Origin: Streptomyces liliiviolaceus
GTDB lineage: Bacteria > Actinomycetota > Actinomycetes > Streptomycetales > Streptomycetaceae
Direction: 5' to 3'
NCBI RefSeq assembly: GCF_018070025.1
Contig: NZ_JAGPYQ010000001.1
Span: 682,001-746,000, forward strand
DNA length: 64,000 bases
Positions within the stretch are counted from its first letter, which is position 1. Each line of letters opens with the position of its first letter. Positions 25,920 to 34,083 of the stretch are shown here, piece by piece. Position numbers and translations under genes: made by a program. A model generated the notes under the pieces. It was given only the letters and a program-made list of their open reading frames with translations, was not told where the DNA came from and searched no databases.

Positions 25920-26726
25920 TCACTGGACGGCGGTCACGGCCTCCGCCGCCGGCACGGCCCGCGACGCCCTCCCGCCCCCGCCCCCGCCCGCGGCCTCGCT
26001 CTCCGAGCCGACGTCACCCCCGGCTTCCGCTTCCGCTTCCGCTTCCGCCTCAGCCTCTGCCTCCGTCTCACGCAGCCGCATGGCATCCGCATGGACGCGG
26101 GCCGCCCGCTCCGGCGAGAAGTCCAGCCGTACGAGGATGCCGGGCACCGCGATCGACGGCATCAGATGCCGGTAGAGGTCGGCCACCCGCTCCGCGAGGT
26201 CCGCGCGGCCCGTCATGATCCGCGACAGCACCTGGACGCCGGTGAAGGCGCCGACGAACAGCTTGGCCAGCGCGTCCACGTCGGCGTGCGGCAGTACCTC
26301 GCCCTTGGCCTTGGCCTCCCGGAAGAGGGCGTGGGTGTGTTCCTGCCAGGCCTGCATGGGCACCCGGCGGTTGAGATGGTCCTTGGGAGAGCCCTGGTCC
26401 ACGGTCAGCCGCACGCTGCCCTGGACGATCGGGTCCCCGGTGTCCTGCTTGAGCAGATACGCGAGCAGCAGCGCCTCGTCCAGCGACTGCTGCAGCTTCA
26501 GCTCCTGATCGGGCACCCGCGGCAGGGAGTCGACCTGGCCGGCGAGGACCGCCTGGGCGAGCTCCTCCTTGGAGGTGAAGTGGAAGTAGAGGGCGCCCTT
26601 GGTCATGCCGGACTTCTTGAGGACGTCCGAGATGGTCGCCGCCTCGTATCCGACCTCGTCGAAGACCTGGGCCGCCGCGACGAGGATCGCGCGTCGCGTC
26701 CGAATGGCTCGCTCTTGCCGCGCCAC
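25920..26726 (-). CDS. Butenolide autoregulator receptor (AvaR1/ScbR-like)
   Basis: 268 aa from GTG at 26726, chosen because GGAGG lies 6 nt upstream and the start VARQERAIRTRRAIL is the family consensus. HTH: ATISDVLKKSGMTKGALYFHF (about 30-50). Ligand domain to about 215. The C-terminus is unusual: an (EA)n run coded by a 6-bp tandem repeat near 26025-26060, then a Gly-rich tail. Divergent from the acyl-CoA oxidase gene, with ARE-like palindromes between. Expected to repress the oxidase and itself until the butenolide accumulates. Confidence 0.88.
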   Translation of the reverse strand: MARQERAIRTRRAILVAAAQVFDEVGYEAATISDVLKKSGMTKGALYFHFTSKEELAQAVLAGQVDSLPRVPDQELKLQQSLDEALLLAYLLKQDTGDPIVQGSVRLTVDQGSPKDHLNRRVPMQAWQEHTHALFREAKAKGEVLPHADVDALAKLFVGAFTGVQVLSRIMTGRADLAERVADLYRHLMPSIAVPGILVRLDFSPERAARVHADAMRLRETEAEAEAEAEAEAEAGGDVGSESEAAGGGGGGRASRAVPAAEAVTAVQ

Positions 26727-26810
26727 GGGGAACCTCCGTACCATCCCGCTCACCGGGAAAAAGAGACCAAGAGGTCTGTACCGTACGCCCACGACCTCGC
26801 GGCTCAGAAT

Positions 26811-26831
26811 AAAACCAGCCGAACGGTTTCT
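26811..26831. promoter_or_regulatory. ARE-like site 1 between receptor and oxidase genes
   Basis: AAAACCAGCCGAACGGTTTC (26811-26830) carries AAACC and GGTTT arms. It is nearer the receptor gene, about 85 bp upstream of its GTG. Confidence 0.5.
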
Positions 26832-26957
26832 CAAGGATTCCGTTCGGCCCGAACTGACCGCGCCTCACTGAGCTGCGATGATGGTGAGATATCGTCCTCG
26901 ACGCCTCCCGGTCCTCCCCGATCGAGCCCCGCCACCTCTCTCCGGGCACCTTGAAAA

Positions 26958-26980
26958 GAAAACCGGTTGGTACGTATCTT
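26958..26980. promoter_or_regulatory. ARE-like site 2 upstream of the acyl-CoA oxidase gene
   Basis: AAAACCGGTTGGTACGTATC (26959-26978) matches the AACCGGTTNGTACGT style of autoregulatory elements. It lies about 50 bp before the oxidase ATG, a position from which a bound receptor would block transcription. Confidence 0.6.
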
Positions 26981-27029
26981 CGTGGGGCAGTGGTCCGCAT
27001 CCGACCGGTCCCACACCCTGGGGAGTTCG

Positions 27030-28886
27030 ATGTCCGTGCCCGCACACACGAAGACCCACCCCGTCGCCGACGAACTGGCCCGGCTCCTCTTCGAGGGCGC
27101 CGACCGCGAGCGCGTCCACGGGGCCTGGCGCCGGCTCGTCCGCGGCAGGGAGTTCGCCTACCGGGCGGAACTGTCGCCGCAGGAGCGGACGGCTCTCTCG
27201 TACGAGCGGCTGCGGCTGCTGAACGAGGCGGTGGGCGACCCGGTGGAGCTGGCGGGCGACCCGTACCGCCTCGCGGGTCTGCACGAGTGGACGGGTCCGG
27301 TGGACGGCGGGCTGACCACGCTCGCGAGCATCCACTACAACCTCTTCCTCGGCAGCCTCCTCGACCATGACGGCGGCCGCCAGAGAGACCTCTCCCGCTT
27401 TACGTCCCTGCAGAGCACAGGAACGTTTCTCTGCACGGAGTTGGAGCACGGCAACGACGTGGCGTCGATGGAGACGGTCGCCGTGTTCGACCGGGCGACG
27501 GGCGGCTTCCGGCTGACCACGCCCACCGAGGGCGCGCAGAAGTTCATGCCCAACACCAGCCTGGCCGGCGGCCCCAAGACGGCCGTGGTCGCGGCGCGCC
27601 TCCTCGTCGACGGCGAGGACCGGGGAACGTTCCTCTTCCTGACCCCGCTCAGCGACGAGAGCGGCCACCTTCCCGGCGTACGGGTCCGTCCGCTGCCCCG
27701 GCGCACCGGGACCCCGGTGGACCACTGCCTCACCGCGTTCGACCAGGTGTGGCTGCCGCGCGAGGCCCTGCTGGAGGCCAAGCACGGGCGGCTGTCCGCC
27801 GACGGGACGCTGAGCAGCAGCCTCGGCAACAGACGCAAGCGGCTGCTGCGTTCCATCAACCGCGTCACCATGGGCAAGCTCTGCATGAGCGCCGGCACCC
27901 TGGGCATGTCCCGGGCGGCGCTGACGATCGCGGTGCGGTACGCCCACAGCCGCCTCCTGTCCGGCCCCAGGGCGGGCGAGCGCATCCCGCTGGCCGCCCA
28001 CCGCAGCCATCACGGCCGGCTGTTGCACGCGCTGGCGACGGCGTACGCGATGACGTTCCTGCACCGGTCGACGGTGAGCCTGTTCGCCGCGCACGCCGAG
28101 GAGGAGCGGGCGGAGGTGGAGCGCGAGGTGGCCGTGGCCAAGGGGTGGATCACCTGGCAGGCGCGGGCGATCACGACCGAGTGCCGTGAACGCTGCGGCG
28201 CGCAGGGGCTGTTCCCGGCCAACGGGCTGGCCGACCTTCCCTTGAACATCGAGGGCGGCATCACCGCCGAGGGCGACAACCTGGTGATCTGGGTGAAGGC
28301 CGCGTCCGAGATGGTCTTCGGGCACCAGGTGGCGCGGGCCGACGACGCCCCCGTCCCTCCCGCCGACCGGGAGATCACCGAACTCCCCTTCCTGCGCGAC
28401 CTGCTGGCCGACGTCGAACGCATCTGGCAGGACCGGGCGCGGGCCGCCCTGCGCGAAGGTCCCTCGGGGGATCCGGTCGGCCGCTGGAACGCGACCTCGG
28501 ACGCGGCGCTGGAGATGGTCTCCGCGCATGCGCGGCTCCGGGCGGCGGACGCGTTCCTGGCGGCGATCGCGCGGACCGCGGATGCGCGGGCGGGGCATCT
28601 GATGCGCAACCTGTGCCGGCTGTTCCTGCTGCGACAGGTCGGCGCGCACACGGGTGACCTGCTGGCCGAGGGGCGTCTCACCGCCGACCACGTACGGGGT
28701 CTGCCGAAGGCCGTCGACACGGTCGTGGGGGATCTGGCGCCGCACCTGATGACACTGGTCGACGCGTTCGACCTGCCGGCGGAGGTGCTGTCGAGCATCC
28801 CGATCGCGAGCGGGGGGTATGTCGGCGGGGCCGACGTGGGTGGGGACCTGGTGGGGGCGGGGGGTGTCCTGTCCGCGACACCTTGA
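27030..28886 (+). CDS. aco: Acyl-CoA oxidase of the butenolide cluster (Aco-like)
   Basis: 618 aa from ATG at 27030 behind GGGGAG. Residues about 130-200 hold the FAD-domain signatures (SLQSTGTFLCTELEHGNDVASMETVA, in parts) and the C-terminal half the oxidase helical domains with LCRLFLLRQV. It should oxidise an acyl-CoA to the 2-enoyl-CoA in the cytoplasm. In S. avermitilis Aco is required for avenolide synthesis and is next to avaR1 in the same divergent arrangement. Not a beta-oxidation cluster: no other such gene is near. ARE-like site 2 lies in its promoter. Confidence 0.87.
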   Translation: MSVPAHTKTHPVADELARLLFEGADRERVHGAWRRLVRGREFAYRAELSPQERTALSYERLRLLNEAVGDPVELAGDPYRLAGLHEWTGPVDGGLTTLASIHYNLFLGSLLDHDGGRQRDLSRFTSLQSTGTFLCTELEHGNDVASMETVAVFDRATGGFRLTTPTEGAQKFMPNTSLAGGPKTAVVAARLLVDGEDRGTFLFLTPLSDESGHLPGVRVRPLPRRTGTPVDHCLTAFDQVWLPREALLEAKHGRLSADGTLSSSLGNRRKRLLRSINRVTMGKLCMSAGTLGMSRAALTIAVRYAHSRLLSGPRAGERIPLAAHRSHHGRLLHALATAYAMTFLHRSTVSLFAAHAEEERAEVEREVAVAKGWITWQARAITTECRERCGAQGLFPANGLADLPLNIEGGITAEGDNLVIWVKAASEMVFGHQVARADDAPVPPADREITELPFLRDLLADVERIWQDRARAALREGPSGDPVGRWNATSDAALEMVSAHARLRAADAFLAAIARTADARAGHLMRNLCRLFLLRQVGAHTGDLLAEGRLTADHVRGLPKAVDTVVGDLAPHLMTLVDAFDLPAEVLSSIPIASGGYVGGADVGGDLVGAGGVLSATP

Positions 28887-28904
28887 CCCGACCGGTGACG
28901 CCTG

Positions 28905-29225
28905 ATCGCGCGGTTCCCCGCGCCCCTCTAAGGGCGCTGCCCCTTTGTTCCTCGTCCGCAGGCACGTCGTGGCTGAGCGCGCAGTTCCCCGCGCCCCTCA
29001 AAAGCGGGGCTGCGCCCCTGCTTTTGCCCCTGCGAGGCCACGTCTTTCAGGGGCGCGAGGAACGGCGCGACCAGCCACAGACCACCCGCACATGCAAGCG
29101 CACACGAGCCCCCGCCCCCTAAGGGGCGCGGGGAACTGCGCGACCAGCCACGACGCACCCGCAGACAAAAACCAACGGGCCAGGCCCCCTGAAGGGGCGC
29201 GGGGAACGGCGCGGCCAGTCACGAC
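28905..29225. repeat. Dispersed-repeat cluster, mixed orientation
   Basis: Plus-orientation cores near 28908 and 28980, then minus-orientation cores near 29048, 29122 and 29194. They occupy nearly all of the 374-bp gap between the convergent oxidase and glucarate dehydratase genes. Confidence 0.8.
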
Positions 29226-29260
29226 GCGCCCGCAGGCGGACGGCGGTCCGGGGGCGTGGC

Positions 29261-30589
29261 CTAACGGACCAGGCACGGACGCTTCGCGTCGAACTGCCAG
29301 TCAGGGACCAGGTACCGCATACCCACCGCATCGTCCCGCGCCCCCAGCGCCTTCTTCAGATACAGCTCGTGCGCCGCGAGCAACCGCTCCATGTCCAGCT
29401 CGACGCCCAGCCCGCCGCCGTCCGGCACGGCGATCTCCCCGTCGACGATGCGCGGCGGATCGACGGTGAGCCGTTCCAGCCCTTCCTGCCAGATCCAGTG
29501 CGTGTCCAGCGCGTTGTACTCCCCCGGCGCCGCCGCCCCGCAGTGCGTGACCATCGCGAGCGAGATGTCGAAGTGGTTGTTGGAGTGGCACCCCCAGGTC
29601 AGCCCCATCGCGTTGCACAGCTGAGCCACCCGCACAGACCCCTGCATGGTCCAGAAGTGCGGGTCGGCCAGCGGAATGGACACGGACTGGAGCGCCAGCG
29701 CGTGCGTCATCTGCCGCCAGTCCGTGGCGATCATGTTCGTGGCCGTCGGAAGTCCGGTCGCCCGCCGGAACTCCGCCAGGATCTCCCGCCCGGAGTAGCC
29801 GTCCTCGGCCCCGCACGGGTCCTCGGCGTACGCGAGCGTGCCCACGAGCGGCTTGCACAGTTCGACGGCCTCGCTCAGCGACCACGCCCCGTTGGGGTCC
29901 AGGGTGACCCGCGCCCCGGGGAAACGGCCCTTGAGCGCCCGTACGGCCTCGACCTCCTCCGCACCGGCCAGTACACCGCCCTTGAGTTTGAAGTCCCGGA
30001 AACCGTAAAGGTCGTACGCCGTCTCGGCCTGCCGCACGATCGCCTCCGGCGTGAGCGCCTCCTCGTGCCGGACGCGGTACCAGTCGACGTCCGAGTCGGG
30101 CTCACGCACGTACTCCAGATCGGTCCGGCCGGGATCACCGACGTAGAAGAGGTAGCCCAGGACCCGTACGGACGAGCGCTGTTGGCCGTCGCCGAGCAGC
30201 GCGGCGACCGGTACGTCCAGGTGCTGGCCCAGGAGGTCGAGCAGCCCGGACTCGACGGCCGTCACGGCGTGCACGGTGGTGCGCAGGTCGAAGGTCTGGG
30301 CTCCACGGCCGCCCGAGTCACGGTCGGCGAAGCGGTCCCCGATCGCCCGCAGGACGCGCTTGTAGTCGCCCACCTTCGCGCCGACGACCAGGGATTCGGC
30401 GTCCCGCAGGGTCCGGGTGATCTTCTCGCCGCCGGGCACCTCCCCCAGTCCCGTACGGCCCTCGGAGTCCTTGAGGACCACGATGTTGCGGGTGAAGTAG
30501 GGACCGTGCGCGCCGGAGAGGTTCAGCTCCATGCTGTCGCGGCCGGCGACGGGGTAGACGGCGAACTCGGTGACGGTCGGCTGACTCAT
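29261..30589 (-). CDS. gudD: Glucarate dehydratase
   Basis: 442 aa enolase-superfamily enzyme from ATG at 30589. Key segments are the KLKGG (KxK base, near residue 208), the metal ligands in [13 protein letters not shown] and ATNMIATDW, and the catalytic His in [11 protein letters not shown] near 335. It dehydrates D-glucarate to 5-keto-4-deoxyglucarate. Last gene of the operon kdgD-gntP-gudD, 69 bp behind the permease. The gap holds a short GGGTCCTTCGGGGTGAAGGAG-like direct repeat. Confidence 0.93.
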   Translation of the reverse strand: MSQPTVTEFAVYPVAGRDSMELNLSGAHGPYFTRNIVVLKDSEGRTGLGEVPGGEKITRTLRDAESLVVGAKVGDYKRVLRAIGDRFADRDSGGRGAQTFDLRTTVHAVTAVESGLLDLLGQHLDVPVAALLGDGQQRSSVRVLGYLFYVGDPGRTDLEYVREPDSDVDWYRVRHEEALTPEAIVRQAETAYDLYGFRDFKLKGGVLAGAEEVEAVRALKGRFPGARVTLDPNGAWSLSEAVELCKPLVGTLAYAEDPCGAEDGYSGREILAEFRRATGLPTATNMIATDWRQMTHALALQSVSIPLADPHFWTMQGSVRVAQLCNAMGLTWGCHSNNHFDISLAMVTHCGAAAPGEYNALDTHWIWQEGLERLTVDPPRIVDGEIAVPDGGGLGVELDMERLLAAHELYLKKALGARDDAVGMRYLVPDWQFDAKRPCLVR

Positions 30590-30657
30590 GCGGATCGATG
30601 ACCTTTCTGAGTGGAGGAGGGGTCCTTCGGGGTGAAGGAGGGGCCCTTCGGGTCGGG

Positions 30658-31995
30658 TCACAGGCTGAGGACGTCCAGGGCCCACTCCATCGCCAGGACG
30701 CCGCCCAGGCCGAGGACCGCGAGGACCGTCGTATAGGTGGTACGCACCTTGATCGCCTCGATGACCGAGAGGTTGAAGTACTCCTTGAAGAGCCAGAATC
30801 CCGGGTCGTTGACGTGGGAGAAGGCGATCGAGCCGCAGGACACGGCGAGCACCATGATCTCGGGGTGGATGCCGCTGCCCGCGAGGAGCGGCAGCACCAC
30901 ACCGGAGGCGGTGACGACGGCGACGGTCGCCGAACCGAGCGCGACGCGGAGGATGACCGCGATGAGCCACGCCAGGACGATCGGCGAGATGGACCAGCTG
31001 TCGGTGGCGTCCTTGATGTAGTCGGAGATGCCGCCTTCGACGAGGACGTTCTTGAACGCGCCGCCCGCGCCGATGACGAGGAGGATCATCGCCATCGACT
31101 GGGCGGCGGAGGTACAGGACGTGTTGACGTCGGCGAGGCTGCGGCCGATGCGCGGGCCGAACGCCCAGATCGCCAGGATCAGGGTCATCATGAGCGCGAT
31201 CGGCGCCGAGCCGATGAAGGCGACGAAGTGCAGGACGGGCCCGTCCCCCGGGACCGCCATGTCGACGACGGCGGCGCCCGCGATGAGTACGACGGGGAAG
31301 AGTGCGACGGACAGCGACCAGCCGAGGCCGGGCATCTCGCCGTCCTCGAACTCGCGGTCGCTGACCAGGCCCTTGGGGATGGAGGGGTCCATGGCCTTGA
31401 TGAACGGCAGTCGCGGCCACAGCAGCGCGATGAACGCGCCCACGGGGACGGCGATGAACAGGCCGTAGAACAGGGTGTGTCCGACGGAGGCGTGGAAGGT
31501 CGCGGCCACGGCGGTGGGGCCGGGGTGCGGCGGCAGGAAGCTGTGCATCGTGGACAGGGCGATCGACATCGGCAGGCCGACCCACAGCAGCTTCGCCCCG
31601 GTGACCCTGACCAGCGTGAACGCGATCGGCACGATGATGATGAACGCGACCTCGTAGAACATGGTCACGCCGATGAGCATGGACGTGACCACCATGGCCA
31701 CCTGGACCCAGCGCGGCCCGAACGCGTCCAGCAGCCGGCCGGCTATCCGCTGGGCGGCGCCGGAGTCCCCCATCACCCGGCCGACCATGGCGCCGAGCCC
31801 GATGGTGAGCATCGTGTCGCCGATCTGGCCGCCGATGCCCTCCGAGAGGACGTCCGGGATGTCGGCCACCGGTATGCCCTGGACCAGGGCGACGCCCACC
31901 GCGACGAGCAGCAGCGCGGCGAAGCCGTTGAGTTTCATCCGGGTCATCAGGAACAGCAGCACCAGGACGCTGATCCCGACTACGAGCAGAGGCAT
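30658..31995 (-). CDS. GntP-family gluconate/glucarate:H+ symporter
   Basis: 445 aa with about 12-14 membrane segments. [16 protein letters not shown] near the start, [21 protein letters not shown] near 145 and [16 protein letters not shown] near 400 are strong GntP signatures. Between dehydratase genes for glucarate, it most likely brings in glucarate or galactarate rather than gluconate. Reads with kdgD (60 bp upstream) and gudD (69 bp downstream). Confidence 0.92.
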   Translation of the reverse strand: MPLLVVGISVLVLLFLMTRMKLNGFAALLLVAVGVALVQGIPVADIPDVLSEGIGGQIGDTMLTIGLGAMVGRVMGDSGAAQRIAGRLLDAFGPRWVQVAMVVTSMLIGVTMFYEVAFIIIVPIAFTLVRVTGAKLLWVGLPMSIALSTMHSFLPPHPGPTAVAATFHASVGHTLFYGLFIAVPVGAFIALLWPRLPFIKAMDPSIPKGLVSDREFEDGEMPGLGWSLSVALFPVVLIAGAAVVDMAVPGDGPVLHFVAFIGSAPIALMMTLILAIWAFGPRIGRSLADVNTSCTSAAQSMAMILLVIGAGGAFKNVLVEGGISDYIKDATDSWSISPIVLAWLIAVILRVALGSATVAVVTASGVVLPLLAGSGIHPEIMVLAVSCGSIAFSHVNDPGFWLFKEYFNLSVIEAIKVRTTYTTVLAVLGLGGVLAMEWALDVLSL

Positions 31996-32055
31996 GCAGT
32001 TCCCCTTTGAACTGGCCGTGTGTCAAGCGGTGGATCGGGCGGAACGTGGGGTGGA

Positions 32056-33084
32056 TCAGGCGGTGGCGCGGCGGAGCGGCGCTCCGACGAGGGCGAGGCC
32101 GGTGTCGAGGATCGCCTCCAGTGCGGCGAGGTCGGCGGCGCCGGGATCGGTGAGCGGAGCCCGTACGGGTCCCACCGGCAGACCGCGCAGCCGGGCGGCG
32201 GCCTTGACGAGGGACACGGCGTATCCCGGCACGCGGTCGCGCAGCTCGACGAGCGGGACGTAGAAGTCGCGCAGGAGCTTGGTGAGCGTGGCCTCGTCGT
32301 TGCCGCGCAGGGCGGTGAAGAAGGCGCTCGCGATCTCGGGGGCGAAGGCGTGGACGGCCGAGGAGTAGGCGGGGACGCCGACGGTCGCGTAGGCGCGGGC
32401 CTGGATCTCGGCGGTGGAGGCGCCGTTGAAGAAGAGGAAGCCGTCGGGGGCGGCGAGGGTGAGCCGCTGCAGCCGGTCGAGGTCGCTGTGCCCGTCCTTG
32501 AGGCCGACGACGGTGGGGATCTCCGCGACGCGGCGCAGCGTGTCCGCGGTGAAGGCGACCTGCCCGCGCTGGTACGCGATCAGCGGCAGCCGGGTGCCGG
32601 CGGCGATCCGGCGCAGTTGCCCGACCAGTCCGTCCTGCGGGGCGCCGACCAGGTAGTGGGGCATCACGAGCAGGGCGTCGGCGCCGGCCTCCTCCGCGAT
32701 CCGGGCGAAGCGCAGGGCCTGCGCCCAGCCGTAGCCGATGCCGGCGACCACCGGCAGGCGGCCGTCGGCGATCTCGACCGTGGCCTCGACGACCGCGCGG
32801 TACTCGTCCTCGTCCAGCGAGAAGAACTCGCCGGTCCCGCAGGCGGGGAAGACGGCGCCGGGGGCGGCGGCGTCGGGCCCGGGGGCCAACTGGGCCGTCA
32901 GGTAGGCCCGGTAGGACTCCAGGTCGAGTTCGCCGCCGCTGCCGCCACTGCCGTGGTTCTCTCCGCCCTCTCCACCTTCTCCTCCCTCGGCCCGGAAGCT
33001 GGTGAGGGGAAACGACAGCACCCCGTCCGCCATACCGTCGCGCAGCCGCTGGACCACGGCCTCGATCTCCGCGCTGTACCGCAT
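32056..33084 (-). CDS. kdgD: 5-dehydro-4-deoxyglucarate dehydratase
   Basis: 342 aa, DHDPS/NAL aldolase fold. [10 protein letters not shown] near residue 65, the Tyr in YQRGQV and the Schiff-base Lys in GLKDGHSD near 200 are typical. It decarboxylates and dehydrates the GudD product to alpha-ketoglutarate semialdehyde. First gene of the glucarate operon. An insert of GEGG/GSGG repeats (about residues 27-42) near the N-terminus is unusual for the family. The last enzyme needed, a semialdehyde dehydrogenase, is not in the window. Confidence 0.9.
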   Translation of the reverse strand: MRYSAEIEAVVQRLRDGMADGVLSFPLTSFRAEGGEGGEGGENHGSGGSGGELDLESYRAYLTAQLAPGPDAAAPGAVFPACGTGEFFSLDEDEYRAVVEATVEIADGRLPVVAGIGYGWAQALRFARIAEEAGADALLVMPHYLVGAPQDGLVGQLRRIAAGTRLPLIAYQRGQVAFTADTLRRVAEIPTVVGLKDGHSDLDRLQRLTLAAPDGFLFFNGASTAEIQARAYATVGVPAYSSAVHAFAPEIASAFFTALRGNDEATLTKLLRDFYVPLVELRDRVPGYAVSLVKAAARLRGLPVGPVRAPLTDPGAADLAALEAILDTGLALVGAPLRRATA

Positions 33085-33195
33085 CCCTGATCTCTCATCT
33101 CTATATGCAGATGACGTACACGTATGAGAACGGAGGTTAGGTCGGTGAACCGGACACGGTCAATGGGTGCGGCAGCGCGGATTTACGATGAGGCC

Positions 33196-34047
33196 ATGCC
33201 GGAGAGCAGCGGGGGCCGCGGGGGCCGCGGGGCACAGGAAACCCAGGGGGCACAGGAATCACGGGGAGCGCGGGGCGTACGCGGGGTGAAGTCGGCGAGC
33301 CGCACGGTCGCGCTGCTCGAACTGCTCGCCGCACGCGGTGACCGCCCCGCCCGCCTGGACGAACTGGCCGAGGAGCTGGACGTACCGCGCAGCAGCATGT
33401 ACCAGCTGCTCCAGACCCTCATCGACTGCGGCTGGGTGCGCTCCGACACGACCGGGTCCCTCTACGGCATCGGGATCCGCGCCCTGTTCACGGGCACGAG
33501 CTACCTCGACAGCGACCCGCACGTCCGCCTGGTGCGCCCCTACCTCGACCAGGCCTCGGACGCGCTCGGCGAGACGATCCACCTGGCCCGGCTCGACGGC
33601 CCGGACGTCGTCTACCTCGCGACCCGCGAGTCCCACGAGTACCTGCGGACCATCAGCAGGGTCGGCCGCCGTATCCCGGCACACGCGGGCGCGCTCGGCA
33701 AGGCTCTGCTCGCCGAGCGCCCCGACACCGGACTCCCGCTCCCCGAGGGCCCGTTGCGTGCCCTCACCGAGAACACGCACACCACCAGGACCACCCTGCT
33801 CACCGACCTCGCGGGGGTCCGCGCGCGCGGCCACTCCATCGACCGCGAGGAGACGGTGCCCGGTATCGCGGGCTTCGGCTTCGCCCTGCGGTACGACTCC
33901 CCGGCCACGGACGCCATCAGCTGCTCGGTGCCGGTGGCCCGCCTCAGCGAGGCCCACGAGGCCCGGGTGATCGCGGTCATGCGGGAGACCCGCACGAAGA
34001 TCGAGGGCGCGCTCCCTTCGGCTTCGGGGGCGCCGGACTGGCGGTGA
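33196..34047 (+). CDS. IclR-family regulator of the glucarate operon
   Basis: 283 aa from ATG at 33196; upstream in-frame starts exist but add no conserved sequence. A Gly/Gln/Glu-rich N-tail (about 1-32) precedes the winged helix (ASRTVALLELLAARGD, LDELAEELDVPRSSMYQLLQ) and the effector domain with RRIPAHAGALGKALLAE. Divergent from kdgD across 111 bp. Likely senses glucarate or a product and controls kdgD-gntP-gudD. AT-rich TATATGCAGATGACGTACAC in the gap may be part of its site. Confidence 0.85.
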   Translation: MPESSGGRGGRGAQETQGAQESRGARGVRGVKSASRTVALLELLAARGDRPARLDELAEELDVPRSSMYQLLQTLIDCGWVRSDTTGSLYGIGIRALFTGTSYLDSDPHVRLVRPYLDQASDALGETIHLARLDGPDVVYLATRESHEYLRTISRVGRRIPAHAGALGKALLAERPDTGLPLPEGPLRALTENTHTTRTTLLTDLAGVRARGHSIDREETVPGIAGFGFALRYDSPATDAISCSVPVARLSEAHEARVIAVMRETRTKIEGALPSASGAPDWR

Positions 34048-34083
34048 CCCGGGGCCGCCCCACTCCACCGCTCACTCCACCGC

